From contig CAXYCJ010000016.1 in assembly GCA_964275585.1 (NCBI GenBank), forward strand, positions 31,635-95,634: DNA of 64,000 nt, in the 5' to 3' direction. Shown here piece after piece: positions 1 to 9,068 of the stretch (position 1 is the stretch's first letter; every line of letters begins with the position of its first letter). The position numbers and the translations under genes are program-made. The stretch comes from D2472 sp964275585. Its GTDB lineage: Bacteria; Pseudomonadota; Gammaproteobacteria; Magnimaribacterales; D2472. The notes under the pieces were generated by a model that was not told the origin of the DNA, did no database searches, and saw only the letters and a program-made list of their open reading frames with translations.

Positions 1-1
1 T

Positions 2-670
2 CAGCATATTTTAAGTGGTTGGGATCATCTAGCATTCCTGCTTGGATTATTGCTTTTATTTCAGGGCAGATACCTTGTAATTGCCATTACTGGATTTACT
101 ATTGGGCACAGCTTAACTTTAGGCTTAGGTGCAATGAATGTCTTAAGAGTGAATGCCGCAATGGTCGAAATTTTAATAGGGTTTTCTATATTGCTGTTAG
201 CAATAGAAAAGTTTTTTAAACATCAGTATGAATTACAGCATTTAATAAAAAATTTTTTTCTTGCCCTAGCAGCTTTTACACCTTTGGTTTTATTTGGCAC
301 CCTTGATCTATCATTAATTTTTGGCTTAGCGCTATTTTTAACGATTTACCTTAACCTTACGCAACATTATTTATCTCAATGGATTCCTTTGATGATCACA
401 GTTTTCTTTGGGCTGATACATGGACTTGGATTTGCTTCTTCCATTGCTGAGGTAGGGCTACCACAAGAAAGATTATGGCAAATTATCTTAAGTTTTAATC
501 TGGGTGTTGAAATAGGGCAACTGGGAGTTGCTTTTGTAATACTGGGGCTCTTAGCACTAGCTAAAAATTACCTATCTGCATCTAATTTTAGCTATATTCA
601 CAACGTTACAGGTGCGGTAGTATTCTCTATGGGGACTTTTTGGTTTGTTAGCAGGGCTATAGGAATATGA
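2..670 (+). CDS. HupE/UreJ family membrane protein, C-terminal part (cut by window edge)
   Basis: Only the C-terminal 222 residues are inside the window. The frame is open from base 2, so the real start lies upstream. The first residues carry the H-I-L-S-G-x-D-H motif of the HupE/UreJ_2 family, followed by G-H-S-L-T-L, a Glu in the next helix, G-L-I-H-G-L-G-F and F-N-L-G-V-E-I-G-Q. About six hydrophobic helices are visible. Family members are inner-membrane proteins proposed to move metal ions such as nickel; the substrate here cannot be told. The same motifs occur in the HupE-like protein at 18683-19636, which has an N-terminal periplasmic domain that this copy may also have had. The stop overlaps the next gene by 4 bases (ATGA). 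Confidence 0.85.
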   Translation, partial: QHILSGWDHLAFLLGLLLLFQGRYLVIAITGFTIGHSLTLGLGAMNVLRVNAAMVEILIGFSILLLAIEKFFKHQYELQHLIKNFFLALAAFTPLVLFGTLDLSLIFGLALFLTIYLNLTQHYLSQWIPLMITVFFGLIHGLGFASSIAEVGLPQERLWQIILSFNLGVEIGQLGVAFVILGLLALAKNYLSASNFSYIHNVTGAVVFSMGTFWFVSRAIGI

Positions 671-1536
671 AATTTGCAATACCACTTTCAATGTTACCAA
701 TGGATGAGATTCAGCCATTGGGAATTGCAGCTGATGAAATTGGCTATGATTTTCTTGCTGTTTCAGATCATCTCATTCATCCAGAAACATTCTCAGTTCC
801 ATACCCTTATACAGATGATGGCAGTGTGAGGTGGGAGCGAGGTACAGATTGGCCTGATCCGATTAATTCTTTATCATTTTTAGCAGGTGCAACTAAAAAC
901 ATTCGCTTTTATACAAGTGTCTATGTATTGCCAGCAAGAAATCCTTTGCGAGTTGCGAAAGAAGTTTCTACCCTTGATGCGGTTTCACAGGGAAGATTCG
1001 ATTTGGGTATTGGAATGGGTTGGATGCCTGAAGAATTTGAAGCCGGTGGCCAAGAGTTTAAACGAAGAGGAGCTAGAGCTGATGAGATGCTTGAGATCAT
1101 GAAGTTGCTTTGGACGGGCAAGATGGTTGACTTTCAAGGAGAGTTCTTTAATTTTAAAAAATTAGAAATGTTACCTGCTCCAAAAAATGATATTCCCATT
1201 TATGTTGGAGGATTTTCTGAGCCAGCTCTCAATAGGGCAGCAAAGCATGAGGGTTGGATTTCTGACATGCATAGCTTGGGTGAGCTGGAAGCCTTGATGG
1301 CAAAATTGAATGCAAAAAGACAAGAGTTACCTAACAAAGAACATTATGAATATATCTGTTTTAGTTGCTGGGATGCTTTTAGTTTAGAGGGCTTTGGAAA
1401 AATGAAAGATTTAGGAGTCACAACTATGACAACATACCCATGGATGCTCTATGGCGCTATGAATGACGCACCCCTAGAGCAGAAGATTGAAGGTATGCAA
1501 AAATTTTATGACGAAGTGATTCTCAAGCTAACCTAA
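667..1536 (+). CDS. Luciferase-like monooxygenase (LLM) class oxidoreductase
   Basis: A 289-residue TIM-barrel flavin or F420-dependent oxidoreductase. Visible family features are V-S-D-H-L near residues 32-36, the stretch G-R-F-D-L-G-I-G-M-G-W around 109-119 and a C-terminal barrel segment with I-Y-V-G-G-F. It resembles the family often named LLM class F420-dependent oxidoreductase. Whether it uses F420 or FMN cannot be decided from sequence, and no F420 biosynthesis gene is in the window. The start overlaps the preceding HupE-like gene by 4 bases, so the two are probably translated as a coupled pair. The substrate is unknown. Confidence 0.8.
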   Translation: MKFAIPLSMLPMDEIQPLGIAADEIGYDFLAVSDHLIHPETFSVPYPYTDDGSVRWERGTDWPDPINSLSFLAGATKNIRFYTSVYVLPARNPLRVAKEVSTLDAVSQGRFDLGIGMGWMPEEFEAGGQEFKRRGARADEMLEIMKLLWTGKMVDFQGEFFNFKKLEMLPAPKNDIPIYVGGFSEPALNRAAKHEGWISDMHSLGELEALMAKLNAKRQELPNKEHYEYICFSCWDAFSLEGFGKMKDLGVTTMTTYPWMLYGAMNDAPLEQKIEGMQKFYDEVILKLT

Positions 1537-1578
1537 CAGCAGCCTCTCCGATAATCCTCACGTTCAAGGCTCCATAAT

Positions 1579-1593
1579 TGCTATACTGAGGGC
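1579..1593 (+). promoter_or_regulatory. Extended -10 promoter placing +1 at the astA ATG
   Basis: TG at 1579-1580, one base, then TATACT at 1582-1587 form an extended -10 element. Exactly six bases (GAGGGC) separate it from the astA ATG at 1594, which is where transcription should start. The GAGGG is too close to the ATG to act as a normal Shine-Dalgarno site. No good -35 was found. Confidence 0.5.
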
Positions 1594-2598
1594 ATGAAAG
1601 TAGTCAGATTGGTCAAAACATCAGATTTTAAGAATGTTGAACATCTAGTTAAACATTCTGGGAAAGGCATGACGACCATGCCCAAAACCCCTCAAGAGAT
1701 CAAAGAAAGAATCTCATGGTCTGAAAAATCTAGAAACAAGAAAACTCAAAAACCCAACCAAGACAGTTACCTCTTTGTGCTTGAAGACAATAATCGAATT
1801 GTGGGCTTGTCTGCTATTTACACTTCTGTATCTCTTAAGCAGCCTTCAGTTTTTTTTAAAAAATCAATTTCAAAACTTGAGTCAAAGTCTTTAAACTTTA
1901 CTAAAGATTTAGATGTTTTGACCTTACATTTGTGCAAACAACCTTATTCTGAGTTAGGCACGCTGTTTCTAAAACCAGCCTTTCGAGGCAAGGGCAGAGG
2001 CTCCTTGCTATCCTTTTCAAGATTTATTTTTATGTCTGCTCACCAACAAAGGTTTGATCCTACAGCTTTTGTAGAAATTCGTGGTTTTAAAAATGCAAAA
2101 GATGAGTCATATTTCTGGAACTCATTTAGTAATACCTTTTTTAACTTAGATTTCTTTAAAGCAGATGAAATTAGCTACATAGACAATCATTTCATCATGG
2201 AGTCTATCCCCAAATACCCTTTTATTATTGAGCACATGCCAAAAAAGGTTCAACGGGTTATTGGTAAGCCACATCCAAATGCGATGCCAGCTTATTCTTT
2301 ATTAAGAAAACAGAATTTTCGTCCTAATGGATTAATTGATGTCCTCGATGGTGGCCCATGCCTCGAAACAAAAATTAAAGATATTCCATTGGTTAAATCT
2401 GCAAAATTATTTCCTATTGAGATTAAACGAAATATTAATTTTGATTGCTTTGGCTTTATTGCTAATCCAGCAATAGATGCCTTTGCAGTGGTAAAAGAAA
2501 ATTATGCTTTTGACAAAGATAAGAAGAGGCTGTTGGTTTCAGTTAAAGTGGCCAATGCTCTAGGACTGGAAACCGGCTCAACAGCCCAGGTTAACTAA
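1594..2598 (+). CDS. astA: Arginine N-succinyltransferase
   Basis: First enzyme of the arginine succinyltransferase (AST) pathway: it transfers succinyl from succinyl-CoA to the alpha-amino group of arginine in the cytosol. The 334-residue length is close to the usual ~340. The N terminus (V-V-R-L-V-K-T-S-D, then H-S-G-K-G-M-T-T-M-P) is typical of AstA, and the GNAT-like R-G-K-G-R-G-S-L-L-S segment at 131-140 is the CoA-binding region. Its stop shares one base with the astD start (TAATG), which points to translational coupling. An extended -10 lies directly upstream and there is no spaced Shine-Dalgarno site. astC and astE, which normally complete the pathway, are not in the window. Confidence 0.93.
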   Translation: MKVVRLVKTSDFKNVEHLVKHSGKGMTTMPKTPQEIKERISWSEKSRNKKTQKPNQDSYLFVLEDNNRIVGLSAIYTSVSLKQPSVFFKKSISKLESKSLNFTKDLDVLTLHLCKQPYSELGTLFLKPAFRGKGRGSLLSFSRFIFMSAHQQRFDPTAFVEIRGFKNAKDESYFWNSFSNTFFNLDFFKADEISYIDNHFIMESIPKYPFIIEHMPKKVQRVIGKPHPNAMPAYSLLRKQNFRPNGLIDVLDGGPCLETKIKDIPLVKSAKLFPIEIKRNINFDCFGFIANPAIDAFAVVKENYAFDKDKKRLLVSVKVANALGLETGSTAQVN

Positions 2599-4007
2599 TG
2601 CTTTTTTATCAAGGGCAGTGGTCACCAGGAAAAGGTAAAGCCTTTAAGTCTCATAACCCTATGAACGATGAGGTTATTTGGCAAGGTAATTTTTCTAATA
2701 TCCCACAATTAAAATTAGCCATCAATTCAGCTGCCAGCAGTCATTTTAAATGGTCCAGAAAATCTCTCCAAAGCCGCATTAAAGTAATTAAAATTTTTTA
2801 TGCTTTGCTTGAAAAAAATAAGCTTGCCATGACCAAGCTTATTGCAACTGAGACTGGCAAAACTCATGTGGATGCATCATCAGAGGTTGCAGCCACCTTA
2901 GCTAAATTACAAAATTCAATCCTTGCATATAAAAAACGTACTGGCTCTCAACTTAAAGCCATGGGCGCGATGCAAGCTAAACTTCAGCATTCATCCCATG
3001 GTGTTTTATCAGTAATTGGACCTTTTAATTTTCCATTGCATTTACCCAATGGACACATAACTCCTGCATTGATAGCTGGTAATACCATTGTGTTTAAGCC
3101 AAGCGAATCTGCGCCCATGGTGGCAGAGTACATGATGATGTTGTGGGCTAAAGCAGGATTGCCTGAAGGTGTTATCAACATGATTCACGGAGGCAAAGAT
3201 GTTGTGCAAGCTCTTTGTAAGAACCCATTGAATAAGGGAGTACTTTTTACAGGGAGTTATAAAGTAGGCAAACAGCTCAGTAAAATTATGTCAGATTACC
3301 CAGAAAAAATTCTGGCATTGGAATTGGGAGGTAATAATCCTCTGGTTGTCTGGTCAACTAGAAAAATCAATGCTGCAGTGGAGCTTATTTTTGAATCAGC
3401 ATTTATTTCCTCGGGACAACGTTGTACTTGTGCGCGTCGCTTAATTCTTCCAAAGACCAGAAACGGGAAAATAATCCTTGAAAACCTTAAGAAAAAGATC
3501 AAATCACTTTCGTATGTAAATGAGTCAGACCTCTACTATGGACCTTTGATATCTCCTACTGCCACTAAAGGATTTCTAGATTTTCAAGATAAGCTTACTC
3601 AGTTGGGGGCTACCCCAATACTTAAAGCTCGCAGAGTTAAAAGCGCAGTTAATTTGGTCACTCCAAGCCTGATGAACATTACCGAGATGAAGAAAGTTTA
3701 TGATGAAGAGAATTTTGGTCCGATGCTGCAAGTTACATTTGTGGATACATTTGAAGAGGCTATAGCCGCAGCAAACAATACCAAATACGGTTTAGCAGCC
3801 GGACTTATTTCAGATAATGAAAAACTTTTTGAAGAGTTTGTGCATAGAATTAATGCCGGAGTGATCAATTTTAATTCAACAACAACAGGTGCATCAGGCG
3901 CTTTTCCCTTTGGAGGAATTGGGAGAAGTGGGAACCTTAGACCGGCCGGTTACTATGCAGCTGATTATTGTGCATGGCCAAAGGCATCAATTATTAAAAA
4001 ACTCTAG
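2598..4007 (+). CDS. astD: N-succinylglutamate 5-semialdehyde dehydrogenase
   Basis: An aldehyde dehydrogenase superfamily member that oxidises succinylglutamate semialdehyde to succinylglutamate with NAD+, the fourth AST step. At 469 residues it is slightly shorter than the usual ~490. The general-base glutamate is E242 in L-E-L-G-G-N-N-P and the nucleophilic cysteine is C276 in S-S-G-Q-R-C. The F-T-G-S Rossmann motif lies near 217-220. The start overlaps the astA stop by one base, and astB follows with no gap. The context makes AstD much more likely than a generic aldehyde dehydrogenase. Confidence 0.92.
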   Translation: MLFYQGQWSPGKGKAFKSHNPMNDEVIWQGNFSNIPQLKLAINSAASSHFKWSRKSLQSRIKVIKIFYALLEKNKLAMTKLIATETGKTHVDASSEVAATLAKLQNSILAYKKRTGSQLKAMGAMQAKLQHSSHGVLSVIGPFNFPLHLPNGHITPALIAGNTIVFKPSESAPMVAEYMMMLWAKAGLPEGVINMIHGGKDVVQALCKNPLNKGVLFTGSYKVGKQLSKIMSDYPEKILALELGGNNPLVVWSTRKINAAVELIFESAFISSGQRCTCARRLILPKTRNGKIILENLKKKIKSLSYVNESDLYYGPLISPTATKGFLDFQDKLTQLGATPILKARRVKSAVNLVTPSLMNITEMKKVYDEENFGPMLQVTFVDTFEEAIAAANNTKYGLAAGLISDNEKLFEEFVHRINAGVINFNSTTTGASGAFPFGGIGRSGNLRPAGYYAADYCAWPKASIIKKL

Positions 4008-5330
4008 ATGGCATATTCAGGAGAAATTAATTTTGATGGCTTGATTGGTCCAACGCATAATTATGCAGGTTTATCGCAAGGCAATTTAGCCTCTCAAAAA
4101 CATCTTAATCAAACTTCTAATCCACAGGCTGCTGCATTACAAGGCTTGGATAAGATGAGAATTATCATGGATCAAGGTATTCAGCAGGGTTTTTTCTTGC
4201 CTCATGAGCGTCCTAATATAGAGACTCTTAGGGGCTTGGGATTCGGAGGTACTGATGAAGAAGTAATTTCTAGAGCGGGAAAACAAGCACCTGCTTTATT
4301 AAAAAATATCTACTCAGCATCATCGATGTGGGCAGCAAATGCTGCAACATTTTCCCCAAGTATTGATAGCTACGATCAGATCATCCACATTACTCCAGCA
4401 AATTTGAACTCTATGTTTCATCGATCCATTGAACCTAAATTTACACAAACCCAACTTCAACTAATGTTTGGATCGATTGCTCAAGTTCATGATCCTATAA
4501 ATCATATTTCTGGATATGGAGATGAAGGGGCTGCCAACCATCTGCGAGTTAGCGCTCAACATCTAAAGCCTGGGTTTCAAATTTTTGTTTATGGGAGCTC
4601 TGCTTTTGAAGCTCATCAAGGCGTGATTGCTCGTCAGGCAGAAGAAATTTCTCAAGCGGTATCTACGCAACATCAATTAGACCCAGATAGAGTACTTTTT
4701 CTCAGACAGAATGATTTAGCCATTGATTCAGGTAGCTTTCACAATGATATTGTCAGCCTTGCCAACGAAGAGATTTTCATCTTTCACCAAGAGGCTTTTG
4801 CTGATCGAGTTCAGTTGGAAAGGGTTCTTCATCATCTAAAGGATCATATAAAAGGTTTTCAAGCCCTTGAAATTCTTTCAGCAGATATTTCTTTGGATGA
4901 CTTGGTTTCAAGCTATCTTCTAAACTCCCAATTAATTACTGTAGAAAAAAACGAGATGATGATGCTACTTCCAGAAGAGGTTCAGAACCATTCAAATTGC
5001 ATGCGATGGTTGGATGAAGTTAAATCTTCTTCACCAATTAAACACATTGAATTTGTCGACATTCATCAAAGCATGATGAATGGAGGTGGTCCGGCATGTC
5101 TAAGGTTTAAAACAGTGGTGAATGAAGAAGAGTTCAGCCAAGTAAATAATAAATTTTTATTGAATTCAAAAAAATTAATGGATTTAAGGTCTTTGGTTAG
5201 TAAGCACTACAGAGACCAGCTCAACCCTGAAGACTTATTGGATATCAAGCTCATGGACGAATCCTACATATTTTTAGATGAGCTCACTCAATTATTAGAA
5301 CTAGGATCTATTTACCATTTTCAAACCTGA
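4008..5330 (+). CDS. astB: N-succinylarginine dihydrolase
   Basis: Hydrolyses succinylarginine to succinylornithine, CO2 and two ammonia, the second AST step. The 440 residues match the usual length. The N terminus carries N-F-D-G-L-I-G-P-T-H-N-Y-A-G-L-S, characteristic of this pentein-fold family, and the catalytic cysteine is C364 in N-G-G-G-P-A-C-L-R-F, at nearly the same position as in E. coli AstB. The start codon directly follows the astD stop. The operon order here is astA-astD-astB. No convincing terminator was found after it. Confidence 0.94.
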   Translation: MAYSGEINFDGLIGPTHNYAGLSQGNLASQKHLNQTSNPQAAALQGLDKMRIIMDQGIQQGFFLPHERPNIETLRGLGFGGTDEEVISRAGKQAPALLKNIYSASSMWAANAATFSPSIDSYDQIIHITPANLNSMFHRSIEPKFTQTQLQLMFGSIAQVHDPINHISGYGDEGAANHLRVSAQHLKPGFQIFVYGSSAFEAHQGVIARQAEEISQAVSTQHQLDPDRVLFLRQNDLAIDSGSFHNDIVSLANEEIFIFHQEAFADRVQLERVLHHLKDHIKGFQALEILSADISLDDLVSSYLLNSQLITVEKNEMMMLLPEEVQNHSNCMRWLDEVKSSSPIKHIEFVDIHQSMMNGGGPACLRFKTVVNEEEFSQVNNKFLLNSKKLMDLRSLVSKHYRDQLNPEDLLDIKLMDESYIFLDELTQLLELGSIYHFQT

Positions 5331-5415
5331 GTTACCACGTTCGTCAAGATATTTGATAGAATCGATTAACTAGCAATCTTATTGGCAAGATTGGTTATAT
5401 TTTTTGGGGAAAAAA
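5331..5415 (+). promoter_or_regulatory. Intergenic region with 20-bp inverted repeat and possible promoter
   Basis: Between astB and the acyl-CoA synthetase there is an inverted repeat, CAATCTT at 5374-5380 and AAGATTG at 5387-5393, with a 6-base centre. A TTGATA at 5353-5358 could be a -35. GGGGA at 5406-5410 is a Shine-Dalgarno site correctly spaced for the TTG at 5416. The repeat could be a weak terminator stem followed by a T-rich run, or an operator; sequence alone does not decide. Confidence 0.35.
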
Positions 5416-7224
5416 TTGTTTCATAAAATTAAAGAGTTTTTTAGAGTATTAGGAGAACTTAAGTATTTGATTCCAGTGCTTCGATATAAGTTTCCTGAAC
5501 CCGATGATCAGGCTTCATTGGCCCATACTTTTCAAGCAACTACAGAAAAATTCTCAGACAGGCCTTTTATATATTTTGAAGATGAGACATGGACTTATTC
5601 CCAAGCAAATAAAACTGCCAACAGTCTCGCAAGATACCTTGCCAGCAAAGGTATAAAACATGGCGATAGAGTTGTGATGTTTATGGAGAATCGTCCATAT
5701 TTTGCAATTTCACTTCTTGCATTAAATAAGATTGGTGCCATTGGCGTTCTAATTAATACAAGTTTAACTGGCGATCCCTTAATTCACTGCATCAATTCAT
5801 CTGATTCAACTAAGTGCATCGTAGGTGCTGAACGTGCGAAGCCTCTAGAAAATGTCTTAGACCAGGTTAACATTACCAAGCAAGAAGACTTCTTATGGGT
5901 TGAGGACACTCCAGACTATTCTTTGCCAGAATGGGCTATTGATTTAAAAGCAAACCTAGACTTTAGCGATGATGATAATTTAAAAGAAACTAATGCAGTT
6001 AGAGCAAAGGATGTGGCTTGTTATATTTTTACCTCTGGCACTACCGGAGTCCCTAAGGCAGCTATTTGCCCTAACCAGAAGCTGATGGCAGCATCAATTA
6101 ACATTACCATGGCTGGATATAGAATTGATGAATCAGATTGCATATTCAACTGCCTGCCTTTGTATCATTCAACGGGCTTAATGCTTGGCTTATGTGCTGC
6201 GATTCAGGCTGGAGCAGCGACCTTTGTAAAAAGAAAATTTTCTGCTTCTTCTTTCTGGGAAGATTCACAAAAATACAACACAACAGCCTTTGTTTATATT
6301 GGTGAGCTTTGTAGGTATTTAGCAAACCATGAGCCATCCGAAGCTGAGATGAATAACCCCATTAAGGTTATGGTTGGAAATGGTCTAAGACCGGATGTAT
6401 GGGATACATTTAAGGATCGGTTTGGAGTTGATAGAATTGTTGAAATTTATGGAGCAAGCGAAGGAAATGCTTTGTTTATGAATCTTTTAAATAAAGATAA
6501 AACCATTGGTATGACCAATGCCGAAGTAGCTTTGATTGAATATGATGTTGCTGAAGATAAGATTATTAAAACCGAAGATGGGCTTTGTAAAAAAATATTA
6601 AATCATGATCCTGGATTGTTGATTATTTATATATCACCTAATTCTGTTTTTAATGGTTACACAGATGCTCAAGCCACAGAAAAGAAAATTTTAAGAGATG
6701 TTTTTGAAGAGGGAGATTCTTGGTTCAATACAGGAGACTTAATTAAAACCGTTGATGTTGGATATTCCTTAGGAAAAGTGCATTATCAATTTGTTGATAG
6801 GATTGGAGATACTTTTAGGTGGAGATCAGAAAATGTCTCAACTAATGAAGTAGGTGAAATATTAAATGGATACAAAGATGTGAACATGGCCAATGTTTAT
6901 GGAGTTCAAGTTCCTGGTTGCGAGGGAAGAGCTGGCATGGCAGCTTTTAGCCTCGAGAATCCAGGTACTTTTAGTTGGCAAGAATTTTCTGATTACGTAG
7001 AAAATAATCTTCCTAAATACGCACGCCCTGTTTTTATTAGAATTATTCAAGAAATGGATACCACAGGAACTTTCAAGCTGAAAAAAAATGATCTTCGAGA
7101 CGAGGCTTTTGACTTGAACAAAGTCAGCGACAAAGTTTATTGTTTAAAACCCAACTCAAGTGATTATGTCGCACTTGATAACGAATGGCTGGAAGTGATT
7201 AATTCTGAGCAGGCTGGTTACTAA
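5416..7224 (+). CDS. Acyl-CoA synthetase of the FATP / very-long-chain type
   Basis: An AMP-forming ligase that probably activates a fatty acid or related carboxylate to its CoA ester. The phosphate loop Y-I-F-T-S-G-T-T-G-V-P-K lies near residues 204-215, followed by I-Y-G-A-S-E-G-N, W-F-N-T-G-D-L and D-R-I-G-D-T-F-R-W-R-S-E-N-V; the last is typical of the FATP/very-long-chain synthetase branch. No ATG is available near the N terminus. TTG at 5416 is chosen because GGGGA sits six bases upstream; an in-frame TTG at 5404 would add four residues. The SCCPDH-type reductase follows 25 bases later, so the two probably form a lipid-metabolism pair. Confidence 0.88.
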   Translation: MFHKIKEFFRVLGELKYLIPVLRYKFPEPDDQASLAHTFQATTEKFSDRPFIYFEDETWTYSQANKTANSLARYLASKGIKHGDRVVMFMENRPYFAISLLALNKIGAIGVLINTSLTGDPLIHCINSSDSTKCIVGAERAKPLENVLDQVNITKQEDFLWVEDTPDYSLPEWAIDLKANLDFSDDDNLKETNAVRAKDVACYIFTSGTTGVPKAAICPNQKLMAASINITMAGYRIDESDCIFNCLPLYHSTGLMLGLCAAIQAGAATFVKRKFSASSFWEDSQKYNTTAFVYIGELCRYLANHEPSEAEMNNPIKVMVGNGLRPDVWDTFKDRFGVDRIVEIYGASEGNALFMNLLNKDKTIGMTNAEVALIEYDVAEDKIIKTEDGLCKKILNHDPGLLIIYISPNSVFNGYTDAQATEKKILRDVFEEGDSWFNTGDLIKTVDVGYSLGKVHYQFVDRIGDTFRWRSENVSTNEVGEILNGYKDVNMANVYGVQVPGCEGRAGMAAFSLENPGTFSWQEFSDYVENNLPKYARPVFIRIIQEMDTTGTFKLKKNDLRDEAFDLNKVSDKVYCLKPNSSDYVALDNEWLEVINSEQAGY

Positions 7225-7249
7225 TAATTAATTTGAAACGGAGACTCTG

Positions 7250-8419
7250 ATGAGTGATAAGAATTTTGATGTCGTGGTTTATGGTGCAACAGGTTTTACT
7301 GGGAAGTTGGTTGTGGAATATATGCTTAATCAATACGGTGATGATCAAAGAATCTCTTGGGCCATGGCAGGCAGAAGCCATGAAAAATTAATTGCAGTTA
7401 GAGATGCATTGGGCGTATCACCAGATGTACCTTTGTTAACGGTAGACAGCAATGATCAAGAAAGTATTGTGCACATGGTGAAACAAACCCAATGCGTGTT
7501 AACAACCGTTGGCCCTTATCAGCTATATGGATCCAATATTGTGAAACAATGTGTTGACCATGGCACAGATTATGTTGATCTATGCGGCGAGCCTGGATGG
7601 ATGCATGAGATGATCAATGAGCATGCCGAAGGTGCTAAGGAAACCGGAGCAAGAATTGTCTTTTCTTGTGGTTTTGACAGCATACCTTTTGATCTGGGCG
7701 TTTATTTCCTTCAAAGCAAAGTGATAGCCGAACATGGAAAACCTGCATCAAATGTTCGAGGGAGAGTCAGAGCTATGAATGGAGAGTTTTCTGGTGGAAC
7801 AGCGGCTTCTTTGAGTGCCACCATGGCATCGTTAAAAGAAAAACCAGAATTATTTGCAGTGCTAGCAAACCCTTTTTCACTTTCCAATGGTTTCACCGGA
7901 CCTGAGCAAGCTCTAGACTCTAAAGCTGTGTTTGATGAAAAACTTGAGACCTGGGTTGCTCCATTTTTTATGGCTCCAATTAATACCAAGAATGTTCATA
8001 GATCTAATTTGTTAATGGACCATATGTATGGAGAAGATTTTTGTTACAACGAGATGTGGATTCAGGGGCCAGGTGAGGAGGGCAAAGCTGCAGCAGAATT
8101 CGTTGGCAGCATGAATCCATTGGCTGATGCGCCAGCACCTGGCGAAGGTCCTTCTAAAGAATCCAGAGACAATGGAAATTATGATGTTCTGTTTTGTGCA
8201 GACTTGGCTGATGGATCAAGCATTCACGCTGCTGTTACGGGTGACATGGATCCAGGCTACGGTTCAACATCCAAGATGATTGCTGAAAGCGCAATCTGTT
8301 TAGTCAAAGAATGTTCTGACCTTGCTGGTGGTATTTATACCCCAGCTCCAGCGATGGGTGAAAAGTTAATTGCAAGACTAAAAGCTCATGCCGGGTTAGA
8401 TTTTAAATTAGAAAATTAA
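7250..8419 (+). CDS. Saccharopine dehydrogenase-like (SCCPDH / trans-acting enoyl reductase) oxidoreductase
   Basis: A 389-residue NAD(P)-binding protein. G-A-T-G-F-T-G at 12-18 starts the Rossmann fold, followed by the family segments T-T-V-G-P-Y, D-L-C-G-E and F-S-C-G-F-D-S-I-P-F-D-L-G. Related proteins include human SCCPDH and mycobacterial trans-acting enoyl reductases of lipid synthesis. It is unlikely to be a lysine-pathway saccharopine dehydrogenase. The Shine-Dalgarno site CGGAG precedes the ATG. The adjacent acyl-CoA synthetase suggests work on an acyl-CoA or lipid intermediate, which is inference. Confidence 0.8.
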   Translation: MSDKNFDVVVYGATGFTGKLVVEYMLNQYGDDQRISWAMAGRSHEKLIAVRDALGVSPDVPLLTVDSNDQESIVHMVKQTQCVLTTVGPYQLYGSNIVKQCVDHGTDYVDLCGEPGWMHEMINEHAEGAKETGARIVFSCGFDSIPFDLGVYFLQSKVIAEHGKPASNVRGRVRAMNGEFSGGTAASLSATMASLKEKPELFAVLANPFSLSNGFTGPEQALDSKAVFDEKLETWVAPFFMAPINTKNVHRSNLLMDHMYGEDFCYNEMWIQGPGEEGKAAAEFVGSMNPLADAPAPGEGPSKESRDNGNYDVLFCADLADGSSIHAAVTGDMDPGYGSTSKMIAESAICLVKECSDLAGGIYTPAPAMGEKLIARLKAHAGLDFKLEN

Positions 8420-8443
8420 CTTTAAGCTGGAAGTGATCTCATT

Positions 8444-9013
8444 TTATTTGTTATCGTCTGCAATCAAGATGCATTGTCTAAACATGGCATTTTTAATCTG
8501 ATCTTTATTCAATTTTTGGCCTTGTAGCCTGGTCCATAAAGCGAAGGACAGGCTTGCATGAAATAAATGTTTAGATTCATTATCAAAGCTTAATATTTCA
8601 GGAAGAACTTCTTCTATCTTATTTTTAATAATGTTTTGATACATCATGTAGTTTTCTCGTAAAAATTCATATTTCCACATATTAGAAACAGTCATGAACA
8701 TTAGTAATTTATGTCTTTTAAAGCCTGAATTCAGATGATCTATGACCGATGAAAGACGGCTCTCAAAACAGGAGCGGGGATCAAACTTGATCTCAAAATC
8801 ATATTCTTTGCTTAAGACTCCATCGACTGACTTAAGGAGACCTTCCATATCATCAAACTGTCTAAATACTGTCCTAATTCCTACACCAGATTCATCGGCA
8901 ACTTGTTGAGCCGTTGGCTCTAAATTACCTTCTCTAAATAATTTAATACACGCATCAACTATAAGTTTTTGACTGTTAATACTGCGCTGAGTTCTTCCGT
9001 CTTGTTTTGTCAT
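8444..9013 (-). CDS. TetR/AcrR family transcriptional regulator
   Basis: A 189-residue repressor-type protein. Residues about 12-60 form the TetR DNA-binding domain, with the helix-turn-helix around 34-53 (A-Q-Q-V-A-D-E-S-G-V-G-I-R-T-V-F-R-Q-F). The C-terminal part is helical, with no recognised ligand signature. It is divergent from the nitronate monooxygenase operon at 9069. The 55-base gap holds a 33-bp palindrome overlapping promoters on both strands, so it very likely represses itself and the operon. A degenerate copy of the palindrome at 22594-22614 suggests a second target. Confidence 0.9.
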   Translation of the reverse strand: MTKQDGRTQRSINSQKLIVDACIKLFREGNLEPTAQQVADESGVGIRTVFRQFDDMEGLLKSVDGVLSKEYDFEIKFDPRSCFESRLSSVIDHLNSGFKRHKLLMFMTVSNMWKYEFLRENYMMYQNIIKNKIEEVLPEILSFDNESKHLFHASLSFALWTRLQGQKLNKDQIKNAMFRQCILIADDNK

Positions 9014-9026
9014 AATTATTTAGAAT

Positions 9027-9059
9027 ATATCTATTGACATAATTTATGTCAATAGATAT
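9027..9059. promoter_or_regulatory. 33-bp palindromic TetR operator over divergent promoters
   Basis: Two perfect 16-base arms (9027-9042 and 9044-9059) flank one central base; each arm contains TATTGACATAA or its complement. On the plus strand TTGACA at 9034-9039 is followed after 17 bases by TATTGT at 9057-9062, and the ATG at 9069 lies six bases beyond. On the minus strand TTGACA at 9052-9047 is followed after 17 bases by TATATT at 9029-9024, ten bases before the regulator's ATG. A repressor bound here would block both promoters. Confidence 0.85.
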
Positions 9060-9068
9060 TGTTAATAT

